Shown here in pieces: positions 14,249 to 27,003 of a stretch of 64,000 nt of DNA; within the stretch, counting starts at the first letter, position 1; each line of letters opens with the position of its first letter. This DNA comes from Leuctra nigra (taxonomy: Eukaryota > Arthropoda > Insecta > Plecoptera > Leuctridae): the NCBI GenBank assembly GCA_934045905.1, contig OW203764.1:23734954-23798953 (forward strand), read 5' to 3'. The notes below the pieces were generated by a model. The model ran no database searches, had not been told where the DNA came from, and saw nothing but the letters and a program-made list of their open reading frames with translations. The translations under genes were made by a program, and so were the position numbers.

Positions 14249-14288
14249 GTAGAATAGAGAATAGAATAGAGAATAGAATAGAATCGAA
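14249..14288. repeat. (GAATA)n simple repeat
   Basis: AGAATAGAGAATAGAATAGA continuing for about 40 bp. It may be the tail of a minus-strand retroelement, but no coding remains are attached. Confidence 0.85.
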
Positions 14289-14689
14289 TATTTTTATTTT
14301 CATATGATCAACAAAGAGATATAGGAATATAGGATTTGTGTACAATCTGTACTATCTATGTTCTTTGCTCTCCCAAAACATTCTATTGCACCTATCAATA
14401 ATGCATCTTATTTACATATTCATACACCCAAAATCTCCCCAGTCCAGTTGAATTTGCTAATTTTTGCTATGACAACGCTTTGTGTTGGGATTGGGTACAC
14501 TGTCATCGATGTATAAAATACGCCGTCTCGTGCTAACGTAATGAACCAAGGTCAAATTGTTCACCGCAATTTCAGAGACCGTCGTACAGTTTACCAGCTT
14601 GCATGGAAACTTGACACAGTACAAATTATGCTTCTTTTGTCGCCGCTTATTAAATATGCAGATTGGATCTAATCGTAATCTTAAGAGGC

Positions 14690-15058
14690 AAACGGAAGCG
14701 AACGGGAATCGCACGGTTCGTCAGAGCGTTTTTTTGAAATTTTGTCTTCCCACTAAATAATTTTAAAAAATCAGATAGTAACGACCCAATAGACTAAATA
14801 ATGCCGCACACTGGAGTTCATTATGACCTATGGTACAATCTCGAAGTGTTAAATACGATATGTTTAGTAAAATAATCGTATTTAACACTTTGAGGTCGCA
14901 CCAGAGGTCATTAAGTACTGCAGTTTGCGGCGTTATTTAGTCTTTAAGGCTGTTATGGGTCGTTACTATCTGATTTTTTAAAATTATTTAGTGAGAAGAC
15001 AAAATTTAAAAAAAAAACGCTCTGACGAACCGTGCGATTCCCGTTACCTTCCGTTTAT
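14690..15058. mobile_element. Fold-back element, arms of about 170 bp
   Basis: The left arm runs from about 14690 (AACGGAAGCGAACGGGAATC) to 14860 and the right arm from about 14874 to 15058 as its reverse complement. The loop is only about 13 bp. Shared words include CGCACGGTTCGTCAGAGCG, AATCAGATAGTAACGACCCA and GTGTTAAATACGAT. A related piece survives at about 39150-39207. No coding capacity. Confidence 0.9.
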
Positions 15059-15593
15059 GGGATAAAAGTGCAATTCCTTCAACATCGACGAAATCATTCT
15101 GCACTGCCGCTGTTATAGCAGTATCCAATCCCTTACAGAGGGAATGCCAATGATTGTTGTGACCTATAAACTTTATCTCTGTTGCTTCACATTAATAAAT
15201 GTACACATTATTCAGTGAAACAGATAGTTCCACAGATCGGCAACGCTGCGTTTCAAAACGCTGTGTTGTTGATCTAAGTGAGTATTGAGTTGATCTTGTT
15301 TCTCCGCGATATTCGGAACAATTAGCGAACAAAGCTGAATCGGTTAATTGTGTTTGAACACTGAGCTAAGAAAACAACGCGGAGTTTGCGTTTTGCGAGA
15401 AAAGAAACCCAGCGTCGTACTGCGTGACTGCATCATTAAATATCTTCGTTCTCGCTTCAACTGATTTCAACCACACAAACTCGAGGAGATGTGGTTTCAA
15501 CTCAAATTTGAAACTGAAATTATTTAGTGGTCGGGTCGCGAACCAGCAAGTAGTTAAACTACACATCTACATACGCCAAAGTACAGTTTCCAT

Positions 15594-16081
15594 CAGGGAC
15601 TGGAACCGGAACCGTAACCGAAAAGAACCGTACTTTTTATAGGAACCGGAACCGGAATCGGAATCCATATTATTTTTTTAGGTGGAACCGGAACCCTTAT
15701 AAATATTAAACATTATTTGGGTTCCATAACGGTTCCATAAGGGTTCTTTAAATAATTAATTTCATTGAATTTTTACTTCATTTCCTTTCAAATCTAAAAT
15801 TATTAACTACCATTCACAATTTTTCAAATAAATGATCATCGAGTCAAATTAATATTAGACATTCTGAGCATGTAAGTTCCCAAAAGTCGATTTAAAAAAA
15901 ATAATTGGAAAAATGGTCTGAATTTGATGGAACCGATTGGAACCCTAATGGAACCGAAATGGAACCGGAACCGGAACCGTTATTTTATTTTTTCCAGGAA
16001 CCGGAACCGGAACCGATTTTTTTTTAAACTTGGAACCGGTACCGGAACCGGAATCGTTATTTATTTGGGTTCCAGTCCCTG
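15594..16081. mobile_element. hAT-type non-autonomous element with internal GGAACC repeats
   Basis: 488 bp with terminal inverted repeats CAGGGACTGGAACC at 15594-15607 and its reverse complement GGTTCCAGTCCCTG at 16068-16081. It is flanked by 8-bp direct repeats GTTTCCAT (15586-15593) and GTTACCAT (16082-16089), one mismatch. CAGGG-type ends and 8-bp duplications are hAT features. Both ends are rich in GGAACCG tandem hexamers facing the same way on the plus strand (GGAACCGGAACCGGAACCG near 15962 and 16000). No transposase. Confidence 0.85.
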
Positions 16082-17685
16082 GTTACCATCAGCATTAACA
16101 TGACATATCCGACATTGTTGACATCTAAATTTGGAGCTGTGGCCTCCTTCAAATCAAAGATGTTTTGCGTTTAGAGAAAAAGCCTTTGTTTTTTCAACCA
16201 ATAAAACTTTATTTTGAATGATGGATGACCCTAGTGATCAGATATACCTTCGTGATTACGATTTCAGACTAAAAAGGGCTTTCCCGGAGAGGGACTTGGC
16301 TGTAGTTTTTACATAGTTTAATGGGGTTCGAGCCCACAAACTCATCATGTATGACAAATAAAGAAGAAAATAGAAATTATTTTAGATGACAACGTTGTGA
16401 AACAACCGACCAACACCTCACAACGGTTGTTTTCTTTATACAGGTATTTAAAACTAATTATTGGTTGAGACTATCGATGCAATGGACTTTTACCGTTCAA
16501 TAACGATTATTTTGGTATTACGTGATATTTTTTTATCTTAATGGCATTATGACTTTCAACTCTTGTAAGCATGAATACTTTACATTATTTTCATGAAGCT
16601 TATAAAACGAATAACTAAAGGTTCCGACAATACTAGATAATACTGTGATTTATCCATCATTTCACGCAATTATTTCGTTTGATATATGAATATTTCATGA
16701 CAGAATATGCAAAAAGCTTTGAACCGATCATTCATCTCACATACTCGTATATAATTACTTTGAAAGCTCCGCAATACTTGAAACAAATGAATCGCAATAT
16801 GTGCATCGTACAAAAAAATCGTCTAGCATAAAACGTGTTCCACTTAGAATCCACTTTAATTCCAAAGTGGATTTTAACATTTTACGGAAAAAGAAAGCAA
16901 AAGAACTGCTCCATAAGACGCGTGATTTCTCTCATTATTCCAGCGAGAAGAGTCTACTAATTATACGACTCGAACTTATCCAGATGGTTGGTCTCGATGT
17001 CTGATCGAACTGTACCATTGAAATCTTTCTTCTCGATTCCCAAACCAAACCCACTCTTGGTTTCCTTTAAGTCAATATATCCCCCCCCCCCACCCACCCA
17101 CCACCACCCCGCCAAAAGACTCGTACCATTTCAGTAATTGGGTTATCAGTCTCGCCGCGTAATTGATTTATTTTCCAACCCTCTCAGCTGCAATTAAAGG
17201 ACCACGATCCGAGCCAACCTAACGTAAAGAGCTCCATTTTCAGTTTTTAAAAGCCAAACATTTATAGCAACTTTGTGGAAATTATAGAAACTTTGCTATG
17301 CTTTCTTAATTTCTGTTCAAAAGATGAGACTTTTTACTTGTTCTGTACTCGCGCTTGGTTGTTACGAGATTTAATTATCAGAGTGGATGAAAACTGATTA
17401 AAAGCCTGCAACGAAGGAACTCTAAAGTGGCAAAATTAAGCTTTACTGTTCAGTAAAATACAACGTGAGGAGCCAAAGGAGCCAAATGTTCAAAATATCG
17501 GACCTTATGTTGTGGAGGTCACCAATACAAATAATAAACTGTATACATAAAAAAATATCGGAGCGAATATTGGTTTAAACTAGAAAAACGTAAACTTTTA
17601 CAATACAAGCTGAAATGGTAAACCCTTTATGTTCTTGACCTATTTCGCTGAAAATATGTAATGATAAAATATTATTAAATTAAGG

Positions 17686-17740
17686 ACGCGACTATTTTCA
17701 CCGGTTGGTGAAACTAGCGTCAGAGGCTATTTTCACCGTG
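17686..17740. repeat. Palindromic GCTATTTTCACC cluster, left
   Basis: Contains ACTATTTTCACC, GGTT, GGTGAAACTAGC, an almost perfect palindrome, followed by GTCAGAGGCTATTTTCACCG. The same words recur at 18022-18126, about 340 bp away, suggesting ends of one element or recurrent hairpin insertions. Confidence 0.75.
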
Positions 17741-18021
17741 TTTTTGCTATGTCTATTCCTTATCTTATTGTCTGCAATTGAGTCATTTCCTTAAGTCACT
17801 GCAATTTACTAGTCTCTTGTTAAACTAGGCAAGTAAATTACACAAATCCCAGGCAGACTTGAAATAAAATTTCTACTGCCTTCTACAAGATATGAATGAT
17901 GAATATGACTATGGAAAGTTAAAGCTATATTACCTTCATCTGACTACAGATACTATTTAATATTAGTTTTGACTCTTTAATAATTATTAAAAATAATATT
18001 TGAGGACAAAGTGTCAATTAC

Positions 18022-18126
18022 TGGTGGAAATAGCCCCTGATGCTATTTTAACCAACCGGTGAAAATAGCGCCAAATGCTATTTTCACCGGTTGGTGAAAA
18101 TAGCGTCAGATGCTATTTTCACCGTG
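18022..18126. repeat. Palindromic GCTATTTTCACC cluster, right
   Basis: Four or five alternating inverted copies of GGTGAAAATAGC separated by GTTG/AACC or short linkers such as GCGTCAGAT and GCCAAAT. One exact palindrome is GCTATTTTCACC, GGTT, GGTGAAAATAGC. Together with the left cluster it brackets AT-rich DNA with no ORF. Confidence 0.8.
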
Positions 18127-20819
18127 TTGGCTAAATGATATTCAAAAACTCTATTACAAACCGCAGACATTGGTCTTTACAAATATGCAAAATTTAAGCT
18201 CGATTACAGAAATAGCAAATCAACGACCGAAAGAAAACAACCCTAAAAACAAATTTACAAAATTAATCAAAACCGCTTGCTTAAATACAGAATTTATGTA
18301 CAAAATGAGATTTATTTGATTTTATTTCAAAATAATAATGATCAATCTGAAATGATTAAACCAATATTTTGAATTATGATCTTTTACGTGCTCATGTTTA
18401 GAGGTCGCAGACTGCTTTTAGTATATTAGTATAGGTACTATAGATAAGTTTGTATTTATATGTCTAAATTGATAATTTAATCATTATTTCATAATACAAT
18501 TTTCCATTATTAAACTTTACTTATAGCTGTGACTTTCATAAGTTGGCGTCCAGAGCCCCATGTTGGTATGGGAAACCGACTGACAAACTCGTGTGTACAC
18601 TTGCAAATTGCACTGTAGTCTTCACTGATTATTATATTGCAAGATGACTCAACGACGTTTTGATAAGTTCTCAATTAAAATCGCTCTACACATAAAACCA
18701 CACGGGACTCAATATTCTAAAAGCTTAGTAAACTGCAAATAATCAAACAGAAGTCACTCAATGACTATCTCGACAATATTCCCGCACATAGATTCTGATT
18801 ATGTTCGCATTTGTCAGCAACTGCTGCGAAACTGGCGTCAATAACTCATCATTAGGGAATGGTGGATGAATTTTCAACTAGCATTATTACACCCAAGCCA
18901 GTGTATTATAAACCTATTGTTGTGATAAATTGATGATGAATAATGAATGTATATTCACTGGGAATTTATCGCACAAGTCATTATTTTAGCGTTTTAACAG
19001 TTAAGTGTGCTGAGAAAATGTCTACTTCTCGACATAATAAATCTTCATTATTGAATGATGCCAGAGAATTAGAATATTATTTTGCATATCAAATGGTATT
19101 GCATTGATACTTTTATATCTTTATGTTAATTTTTATCGACAAATCTGAAATATCTTACACTCTTGCTGTATAGTCAATGAATATAAAAAATAACTAAATT
19201 AAAATTAATCATCTGCACCACTGATAATTGTGGCATTAACAATTTTTCAAATACTCAATAAACATTTTATGTAAATGAAACTCACTACTCAGGAGGTGTT
19301 TTATTATTTTCTACCTACTTTTCACTAATATTTAGTGTGTATTTGGTGGAGTTGATTGTTTATCAATTACTAAATATTTTGGAATAAGAGAGTAAGAGCT
19401 CAGTTTTCTGATTGTGTTCATCTTATTCGTCGAAATTCTACCCTCTATAGTATAATAGTCATAATTTCATGTACACTCGAACAAATAATGAATGGTATTC
19501 GAAAGAAAAGAATTGGCTGATACAGGTTTAATGAAGTATGAAGTGCTATAACGCATATAACTCCAGTGGGTGAGCTCGGATTTCATTGATAATAACAAGG
19601 ATTGATTGTCGAGGAACCTGACCAGCAGCCAATCCTTTTTGTTCAAACGTTTTTACTTTTGTTCAAGTGTACCTACCACCATTCGAAGGGATATCTAGGT
19701 ATGTATGATATGAAAAGTATAACAAAATGCAAGATCACTATCAAATTCAATCATGTGCAGTTTAGTAACCAATCGTTCACTTAATATAGATTTAGTTTTT
19801 CTTGATTATTATCAGTTTCACAATGTTTGGTATAATATTTTTTCAAATGTTATTCTGATTTAAATGTATTCCTTGCCTTTGCATACGTTCCAAATAAATG
19901 TTAATTTTATAACACAAATTTTATTCAAATAACGTAAATAAAGTGTTCAAAATTATGAAATTCAATGTTGTCTTGTAAAAATGCGTTAATTAATATTACC
20001 TTTATTTTTACTTGACTTTGTTCATTACTTCACTTGTATTTGTAAATTATATATGGTCTTTTTTATTTAGTATGATTGCGAAAATCATCAAAGATAATTA
20101 ACGCTTTAATTATCTTTGGTAACATTACGCTCCACCACACGTCCTTTACAGTTACGTCCAAAGTTATCACTTTCTAAAAATAAATCTCTAATGCATTCCA
20201 TTACTATATATATTTATTCAGTCTACCACCATCTCAGTGTCAATTCAATTGTAAAACACACTTCCTCTACATGTAACGAGATATGCACTTCTACATATTT
20301 AGTTACCCACATAAAAAAGTATACATGGCTGTGTTATTTCTCTTGTTTCTGGCGGTCTTTTGTTTGGCTGTGGAAATGAGTTTAGGGGCCGGAATGTCCC
20401 GCGAGGGGCGCTGAAGTAGTAAAAATGTTGCGGTAATGGAAACTCTGTAGAGGAAGCTTGACTATGACGGTTTCTCTACCGAGCCCAATTGAATTTTATA
20501 TCAACACCGGATTGCTTGTTCTGGCTTAAAACTCTTTTACAAAATAAGGTTCATTCAAATGTAGTAAAATCCACATAGAAATACGGAATTTCCATACAAC
20601 TTTGTACGCTCATATATAAATAAATTTAAACAGTATGAGAATTTCTTTGTTTCTGAAAATAATCATATCATAACTCATATTTTTCAATACAGACATATTG
20701 AAAGAATTGGTACATATTTCATTATGAGTTTTATGGAAATATTCCAATTGTGTCAGAATGTTACGAAGGGATGCGATGTGAAAACTATCCGACCCAGTGG
20801 CTCAATCAAATTTGATCAT

Positions 20820-20880
20820 CTAACCTACCGGGCGAGAGCTCTAGCAACTGAGCTAAAAAGCGAATTGTGCTAACTAGAAA
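20820..20880 (-). other. tRNA-like fragment (5' half)
   Basis: The minus strand has TTTAGCTCAGTTGCTAGAGC, a convincing D-arm/box A, followed by TCTCGCCCGGTAGGTTAGA. A matching T-arm with box B is not clear, so this is probably a degraded tRNA-derived SINE head rather than a tRNA gene. Confidence 0.4.
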
Positions 20881-22499
20881 ACTTAGTTATGTGAGCATAC
20901 TAAGTCAAAAAGAGTGACTATAATTTTTATGAAAGTATTTCACATAACATTTTAATGAAAAGTAAAGTTACAGCGTGCATCTGTTCTTTGATCTGAATTC
21001 ACATCACTTATAATTTTATATTTATATGACGAGCTTCATGAAGTGCTCATTAACGATGTATCACATATTTAATTAAGTCAGAATTGCATATGAAACCTCA
21101 TAGCTAAAGCTCATATTAACTCGAGTGTATATTTCTATAGAGATCTTCATAATGATATGGAATTCTACTCCCCACGTAGGTAACAGCTATCTGGCAGATA
21201 AACCTGCCGTTATGGCGAAGTGATACCATCCACAGAGACAGAGAAAAGGGGGCACCAAATCAGACGATATTTGATAGATAGATTTGATAGATAGATACTA
21301 GGTACTTGCTTCTAATTACTGGGAAAGCGATAAGTGTAACGCATTGATGAGCGAATTGCCGATACGCTACCTACATTATTACTGCATTTTCTAGCAACTT
21401 TCCATATTATAAGCTCTGTTGTTTGTAAGTAAAGGACCAATTGGACTAAATTTTTTTTAAATATTAGATAATGTTGGTCTTGATCACCATGCAAAATTTG
21501 AACTTAATCAGAACATTTTGTTTTTCGAGCAATGAGAAGATATTATTTAAATTTTAACAAATTGGAGGATTGGGCTAAAATCTCGTAAATGTGATAAAAT
21601 GTTAGTCTTAATGCACTTACAAAATTTAAAATTGATCGGATCAACCAATCAGAAGATATTTAATTTTAATTATAACCAATCAACGGGCAATTAAAAAAAT
21701 GGGTCTGCAAACCCACACACCTTACAGGTGTGTAAGGTACACCTTACAGAGTAGCACACTTTACAGGTCAGCTCGATCGGAAAAACAGTGCGACCTGTAT
21801 ACCTGTAACAGACAAAAGAACATGGATGCGTGCCGACTGCCGAAAATGCGAAAAGGAGTCGCTCGCTCGCAACGCTCGTTCAAGAATGGGCCGACTTATT
21901 TGTACGACTTCATTATTTGGACGTTTCATAAAATAAAGTACCTACCTAAATTCACATATGAAGTTGGAAGATCAATTTGTAATTGTTCTCATATTTTTTT
22001 CGTATTTATTTTGGAGAAAGATGCATATAAAGCTTTCGAACGCAAAAGCTCGATTATGTATGAGAGCTTTATGGACAAATTGTATCAAATAAGACATAGT
22101 GAAGGCCATTCCACAACATTCTAACTCGTTGTTGTAAGATTTCACGATTCTACGGCCATTTTCCCGCGCAATTATCTATGATATTAATGGCATTATTACT
22201 TATTGAAATCTAGAAATAATTGAAGAAGGAAACTCTCTGGAGGCATGGAAAGTGCGAGGTGAAAGTTTGATAAAAGAGAGAGAGAAAGAGTGAAAAGAAA
22301 GGAGGGTGAACGCGGGTCATGGACTAAAAGAAGGGTGCGGATAAAACACAGAAGGAGAGCCCGTGCCGGATCATGAAGCAGAAAATATGAGAAGTTTTTC
22401 GTCACCTAGCGTAAAATAGCGTTCTAATGTCGTTGTCCCCTCCCACTTCCTTTAAAAAACCGTCTCAATGAGTGCACGAGAGCAGATTGCTGAAATATT

Positions 22500-22770
22500 A
22501 TTCGCTTTTATCACTTGAAGCCGCGGAGAGCGTGGCGCGCCGCTGCCGGAGTGGATGGAAAGCTCATTTTGAAGTTGCAGTTCACCCGGAGGCCAGCCAA
22601 GTGGATCTCCATTCTCCGTGGAGTTGAGAATGAGTGAACGAGTGAGGAAAAGCCGCCGGCTGAGACGACAAAGAGACGACAGATTTCTATAGATGATAAA
22701 GAGGAAAACTGGGAGACATTTGCAACCCGCACCCGAAGCTGATAGCGCCCCCCGCCCCCCGCACCAACCC
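22500..22770. other. GC-rich island
   Basis: GAAGCCGCGGAGAGCGTGGC, GCGCCGCTGCCGGAGTGG, AAGCCGCCGGCTGAGACGAC and CGCCCCCCGCCCCCCGC. A 73-codon minus frame covers it but is not recognised. A CpG-type promoter or a non-coding first exon are possible; neither is shown. Confidence 0.3.
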
Positions 22771-23395
22771 GACTCGTTTACGAGGAATCACCCCCAAACG
22801 ATCGCTACGTAAGAAAAGACGTGCCTGATATTTCAAGTACATGACCGAAAGATTTGAGATTTTTCTCGAGTCATAATGCTCGTTTTGTCATTTGTGGTGC
22901 TGATAAGAGAGAGTTTGACACTGCCTCAAAAGGAATTTCTTAAGCATACAAGGGTGAATGTTATGTATGGCATCTTTCAAGTGAGATGGGTCAGAGAGGT
23001 TACGACACAACACGAGACAAGACTTCACAGCAAATCTCACAATTCACGACGAATCAAATTCTTATTTGAAAGAAAATTAACTCGAGAGTTTCGTTTGCAT
23101 CCAATTATTCAAACTATCTCCGATTCAGATCAAATTAAAAAATGTTTGCTAAGTTTGGTACAAGTGAAATATTAATAAACATAAAACGTATTGATTCGAT
23201 ATAAAGTTGTCAGTAGTTCTGTACCTGTGAATGAAGCTGAACGGAAGTCCATTTCAATGATTCTTGTGGTTCGCAAAAACCAGTAACCTTCATCGAAACA
23301 TATTTGTTTAGTGACATGAGTCTTTGTAAAATAACACTTCAATAGAGGTAACTGTATTTAATTAAACAAGAAGATATATACCAGGAAAATGTTAA

Positions 23396-24002
23396 AATGT
23401 ACACTAATATGGAATAAAACACTCAGTATTATAATTAAAACAAATAAAAATGAACCGCAATATTTCGCCGACACGTTCGGTCGGCTTTCTCAAGCAGGAC
23501 TGACGAGACAACACCGAAACAATAACAAACCTAACTACACTAGCTTAAAATGACCCCTACGGAGCAATCGTTGAACTTGTCATACTACCTTTCATCTCGC
23601 GTGTAAACAAATCTCGCACCACCGGCCGCCCAATACTGCGCGATAGTAGCTCAGTCAGTTCCTGCTCGTTTCTGCCGTCTCTGCTCAGCTATGCCATTAT
23701 TTTGTGCAATGAAAAGTTATCAGCCAAGCAAACTATTTCTTCAATGACTTATCATGGCGCAGTATTGTGCGGCCGGTTGTGCCAGATTTGTTTATATGGT
23801 TGTTTGACAAGTTCACCGGTTGTTCAGTAGGGGTCATTTTAAACTTGTGGTTTGATTTGTTTTGGTGTTGTTTGGTGTTGTTATGTCAGTCTGGCCTGAG
23901 GAAGACGATCGAAAGAGTTGGCGAAATATCGCGCTCCATTTTATATGGATTTTAATTATAATACCAGTGTTTTATCATAGATTAGTGTACATTTTATAAC
24001 GC
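23396..24002. mobile_element. Fold-back element, arms of about 240-255 bp
   Basis: The left arm starts AAAATGTACACTAAT (23396) and the right arm ends ATTAGTGTACATTTT (about 24002). The arms stay alignable inward through CAATATTTCGCC, CAGACTGAC, TTAAAATGACCCCTAC, GAACTTGTCA, GTAAACAAATCT and CGGCCGC to about 23650 and 23760. The loop is roughly 110 bp. Arms are clearly diverged with small indels. No ORF of note. Confidence 0.88.
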
Positions 24003-26827
24003 TTGATTACATCATTACAAAAGTGTGTGACGCAAAATCACTTCAACATGGACTTCCGGCCTTTTACCTCTGAGGTACAGAGATATTATCAATACTATTT
24101 CTAAGTAACTGTGAAAAATACATTTGGTTTCTCTAGAAAGATATCTGAACTTATAAGTTATTCTTTAAACCAAAGTCAATGCTCCCAGCATTTTAAATTC
24201 AAATCCGTGTACTCCTTTCAGTATTTAATATTTAAACCCGTACATTACACAACATTACTTAGCCTGAGAGTTGCTTTACATAACACGGTTCTAGCATGTG
24301 TATTCCACCATTCCGCTCCAAAGAGCTCAATGGATGAAGCATATGAATGCTGTCGAGAGGAAGATGGCTGCTAGGGATGAGACAAGCGGATGTCATTTAC
24401 GTCTCCGCGACAACCACAAAGAGAGTAAAATAAAACTGGGAATATTTCGTACAAAACGAGTAAAAAACATTCTACGCTTTGATTTGAAAATGTTCAGAAA
24501 TGGAAGTAAATTCAAACAAACTAGATGTGATAAGATCTGTTTTCAACGGTTCGTTGAGTCTGCACGTAGATCCAGAGATCGTTAGCAGCATCCAGTAAAG
24601 AGGTCGAGAGGAGAAAAGATTAATTTTTCTCCCCTATCTTTTCTAGCTGCACACATTATATGAATACACCTACTACTTGATTTTAAAAGGGATGCTAAAT
24701 GCACACGTTTCTTACAATTCTTATCTTCCTATCTTTAATTTCCTCTTTGCATATCGTTAAAAGCAATTCAGTGCGAATCCATCATGGTGATAAGGAGAGG
24801 GGACTCTTTGCTCCTTGTGAGGAGGCTGTGCATTTTAGGGATGACCCGTATAATGCTTAATCTTTGAAATGGAAGCTGTATTCTTATGTTGGAACAGTGG
24901 AGCCATCTTACGGTGGGAAGATACACTATTAAGGAAGTTGAAAAGCTCTGAGAATGGTGGAATTCTCCGATCTACTGCTATATAATGTGTGGAAAGTGAC
25001 GGACTCTTTGCTTTGTTGGAGTGTAATATTTTAATATGATAAACATGACTAATTTGGCGGTTATGCGAGCTTCGAATATAAATTATCAAACCAATAATTC
25101 GACTACAAGCTCTGCCATTGACTTTATTTCGAGCATATTTTCGAGCGTATTCAACGACAACGTATACCTATGATGTTCTTAAAATCAAAAGCCGAATATT
25201 TGTTGTTCATCACATAAGTCACCTTTCCATCTCACGAATTGAATTGCTTGGATCGGTTCCATTATGAGCTTATTCGACAAACAGTCATTCACCTATCAAT
25301 GCCTTTGGGTATTTTAGTGATACCAGGTGACTAAAATTATTAATCACGAAATTGGCAAAACTATTGCTCATAAAAGGCAGAAAATGTTGTTCCTCATTCT
25401 ATAGATAAGTGATTCTACAACCCCCTTGGTGTTTTTTACCTCCAATATTACCGTCCCGATTTTTTTCGAAATATTGCTGTTGCATTCAAAGAACATCAGC
25501 GGCCGCAATTATTACTCGAAAGACTTGCAAGTAGGCTCATTGTCTTCGATATGAATAGGCAAGAAACGACTACGAGTTTTTGTCAATAACTTTATTTGTA
25601 CCCTGGCCACAGGCAATACCAAATGAGGGGTTTCTAAATGTAAAATCCGGTACGTACCGATTTAAATTTAGAAATATTGCAATACAAATTCAAAAAAGGA
25701 CGTTTGTTATTTGAGTATTATGAATATTCATGCCAAGTTTCAGCTCTCTATGTTCAACGGTTATTCAGTTGGAGCTGTTTGTATGAACCGTATTTTACCC
25801 GTTTGGATCGTCCCGGATAATTTTTTGACTTTGAAAAATGAGGTGATTTCGCTTAAAATCGGTCTCTACCATGTTGGGTCTCTACTAACATCTTCTTACT
25901 ATTATTTGCCCTGAAACTAAAATCTCATACCCTTCCTAGAATCCCCTTATAATTATTTTAAACTTATTTCCGGTTTCATCTCCGTCGTTCGAAATCAAGA
26001 TATAGGGAACAAGTTCCATTTCATTATTCGTGACATACTTTGGCTCAATCTATAGTCGCACAATGCCCCCCCCCCCCTCCCCTTACCATCAATCCTTCAT
26101 ACACGACGTGTATTATACTACAACAGTTGATACTGAACTGACGATGATTCTGGACGAGTATGTCAGTTACTATTTCCAACCTAGTTCGCTCTGGACTGCA
26201 CTCCGAATACCCAAGTTCGATTCCCGCGGCCGTCCTTCTTGACAGGTTTCTCTCCGTCGAGAGGCAAATGATCGGAAGGTTCCTTACTCCCAGTCCATAC
26301 TTACCTATTCTCCAGCATCATCAACATTATCTACATTATAATTCATTAGTCGCCATTAGCCTAGTTGTAAAACACGACTAAATCAAGTCATATCAGCTAT
26401 CGCAGATCGTCGTGCAAACTGCTCTCCTCGTTTTAGAATTAAATCTAGGAGGTAATCTTCACGATTGTACGAGCATATCTCTTTATTTTTGTCTCTCTCT
26501 GTGACGGTACGTTTCCGCAAACCGATGAACTCATTTCTCTGGTCGCTACTAGTTGAGTAATCAGAATCCTTTGGGATTTCTTGTGCAGTCTTTGACCAGT
26601 CGGACGAGTAATAACATGCATTTCACACAAGTGCATAGACTCGGATCTTTGCAATAAATGGAAGAGATTGAGCGGATGAGGTTGTATATTTTAGAGAGAT
26701 ATGAAGAATATATATCAAAGCAGATGGTATATTTGATGTAGAAATGTTGTGTTGGCCATCTTGAATGTGGGACACATTTTTAATTAATATTTGTTTTGAG
26801 TGTAGCGAGCATTGAGTTAGGTACTTA

Positions 26828-26854
26828 CCCCCCCCCCCCCCCCCCCCCCCCCCC
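26828..26854. repeat. Poly-C tract, 27 bp
   Basis: The longest homopolymer in the window. It is flanked by GTACTTA and AGGCACACAC, with no inverted partner nearby, unlike the C/G runs at 57.2-57.3 kb. Confidence 0.95.
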
Positions 26855-26947
26855 AGGCACACACTTTATAGTCATACAGGCAGATACCTAAATTTAGAGC
26901 AAAATTCTCCTAATCGTTAAACAGGGGAAATTACACCCATCAAGTTG

Positions 26948-27003
26948 GTCCTTGCCACCAGTAAAATGTACTATTTGCAAGATGTTTTAAATAAATTGAA
27001 TTG
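26948..27003 (+). mobile_element. 3' end relic of the same non-LTR retrotransposon family
   Basis: CCTTGCCACCAGTAAAATGT followed by ATTTGCAAGATGTTTTAAATAAATTG matches the 3' end of the element at 32060-33040 (CTTGCCACATAAAATGTACA, TTGCAAGATGTTTTGAATAA). Only about 55 bp remain, consistent with extreme 5' truncation. Confidence 0.6.

Larger units (their letters stand above)
18127..23395. other. AT-rich DNA, no gene recognised
   Basis: Holds the tRNA-like fragment at 20.8 kb and the GC-rich island at 22.5 kb. At 21430-21690 there are degenerate modules (CAATTGGACTAAA, AAAATTTGAACTTAATCAG) like those at 49.88 and 59.65 kb. A 141-codon plus frame at 21699-22124 is unsupported. A repeat word ATGTTGGTATGGGAAACCG near 18562 recurs near 40594. 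Confidence 0.5.

Noticed and set aside
16300..16340. GGGGTTCGAGCCC as a tRNA T-arm
   Set aside because: No box A or acceptor stem at the right distance; a short box B-like word alone is weak. The same applies to GATCGAACCCGC near 8665.
16848..16873. Perfect 10-bp stem with 6-nt loop (AATCCACTTT, AAAGTGGATT) as terminator or ncRNA
   Set aside because: Isolated small hairpin in eukaryotic intergenic DNA, expected occasionally by chance.
21699..22124. 141-codon plus ORF
   Set aside because: Overlaps repeat-like sequence (ACCTTACAGGTGTGTAAGGT hairpins), no recognised domain and no splice or start context.
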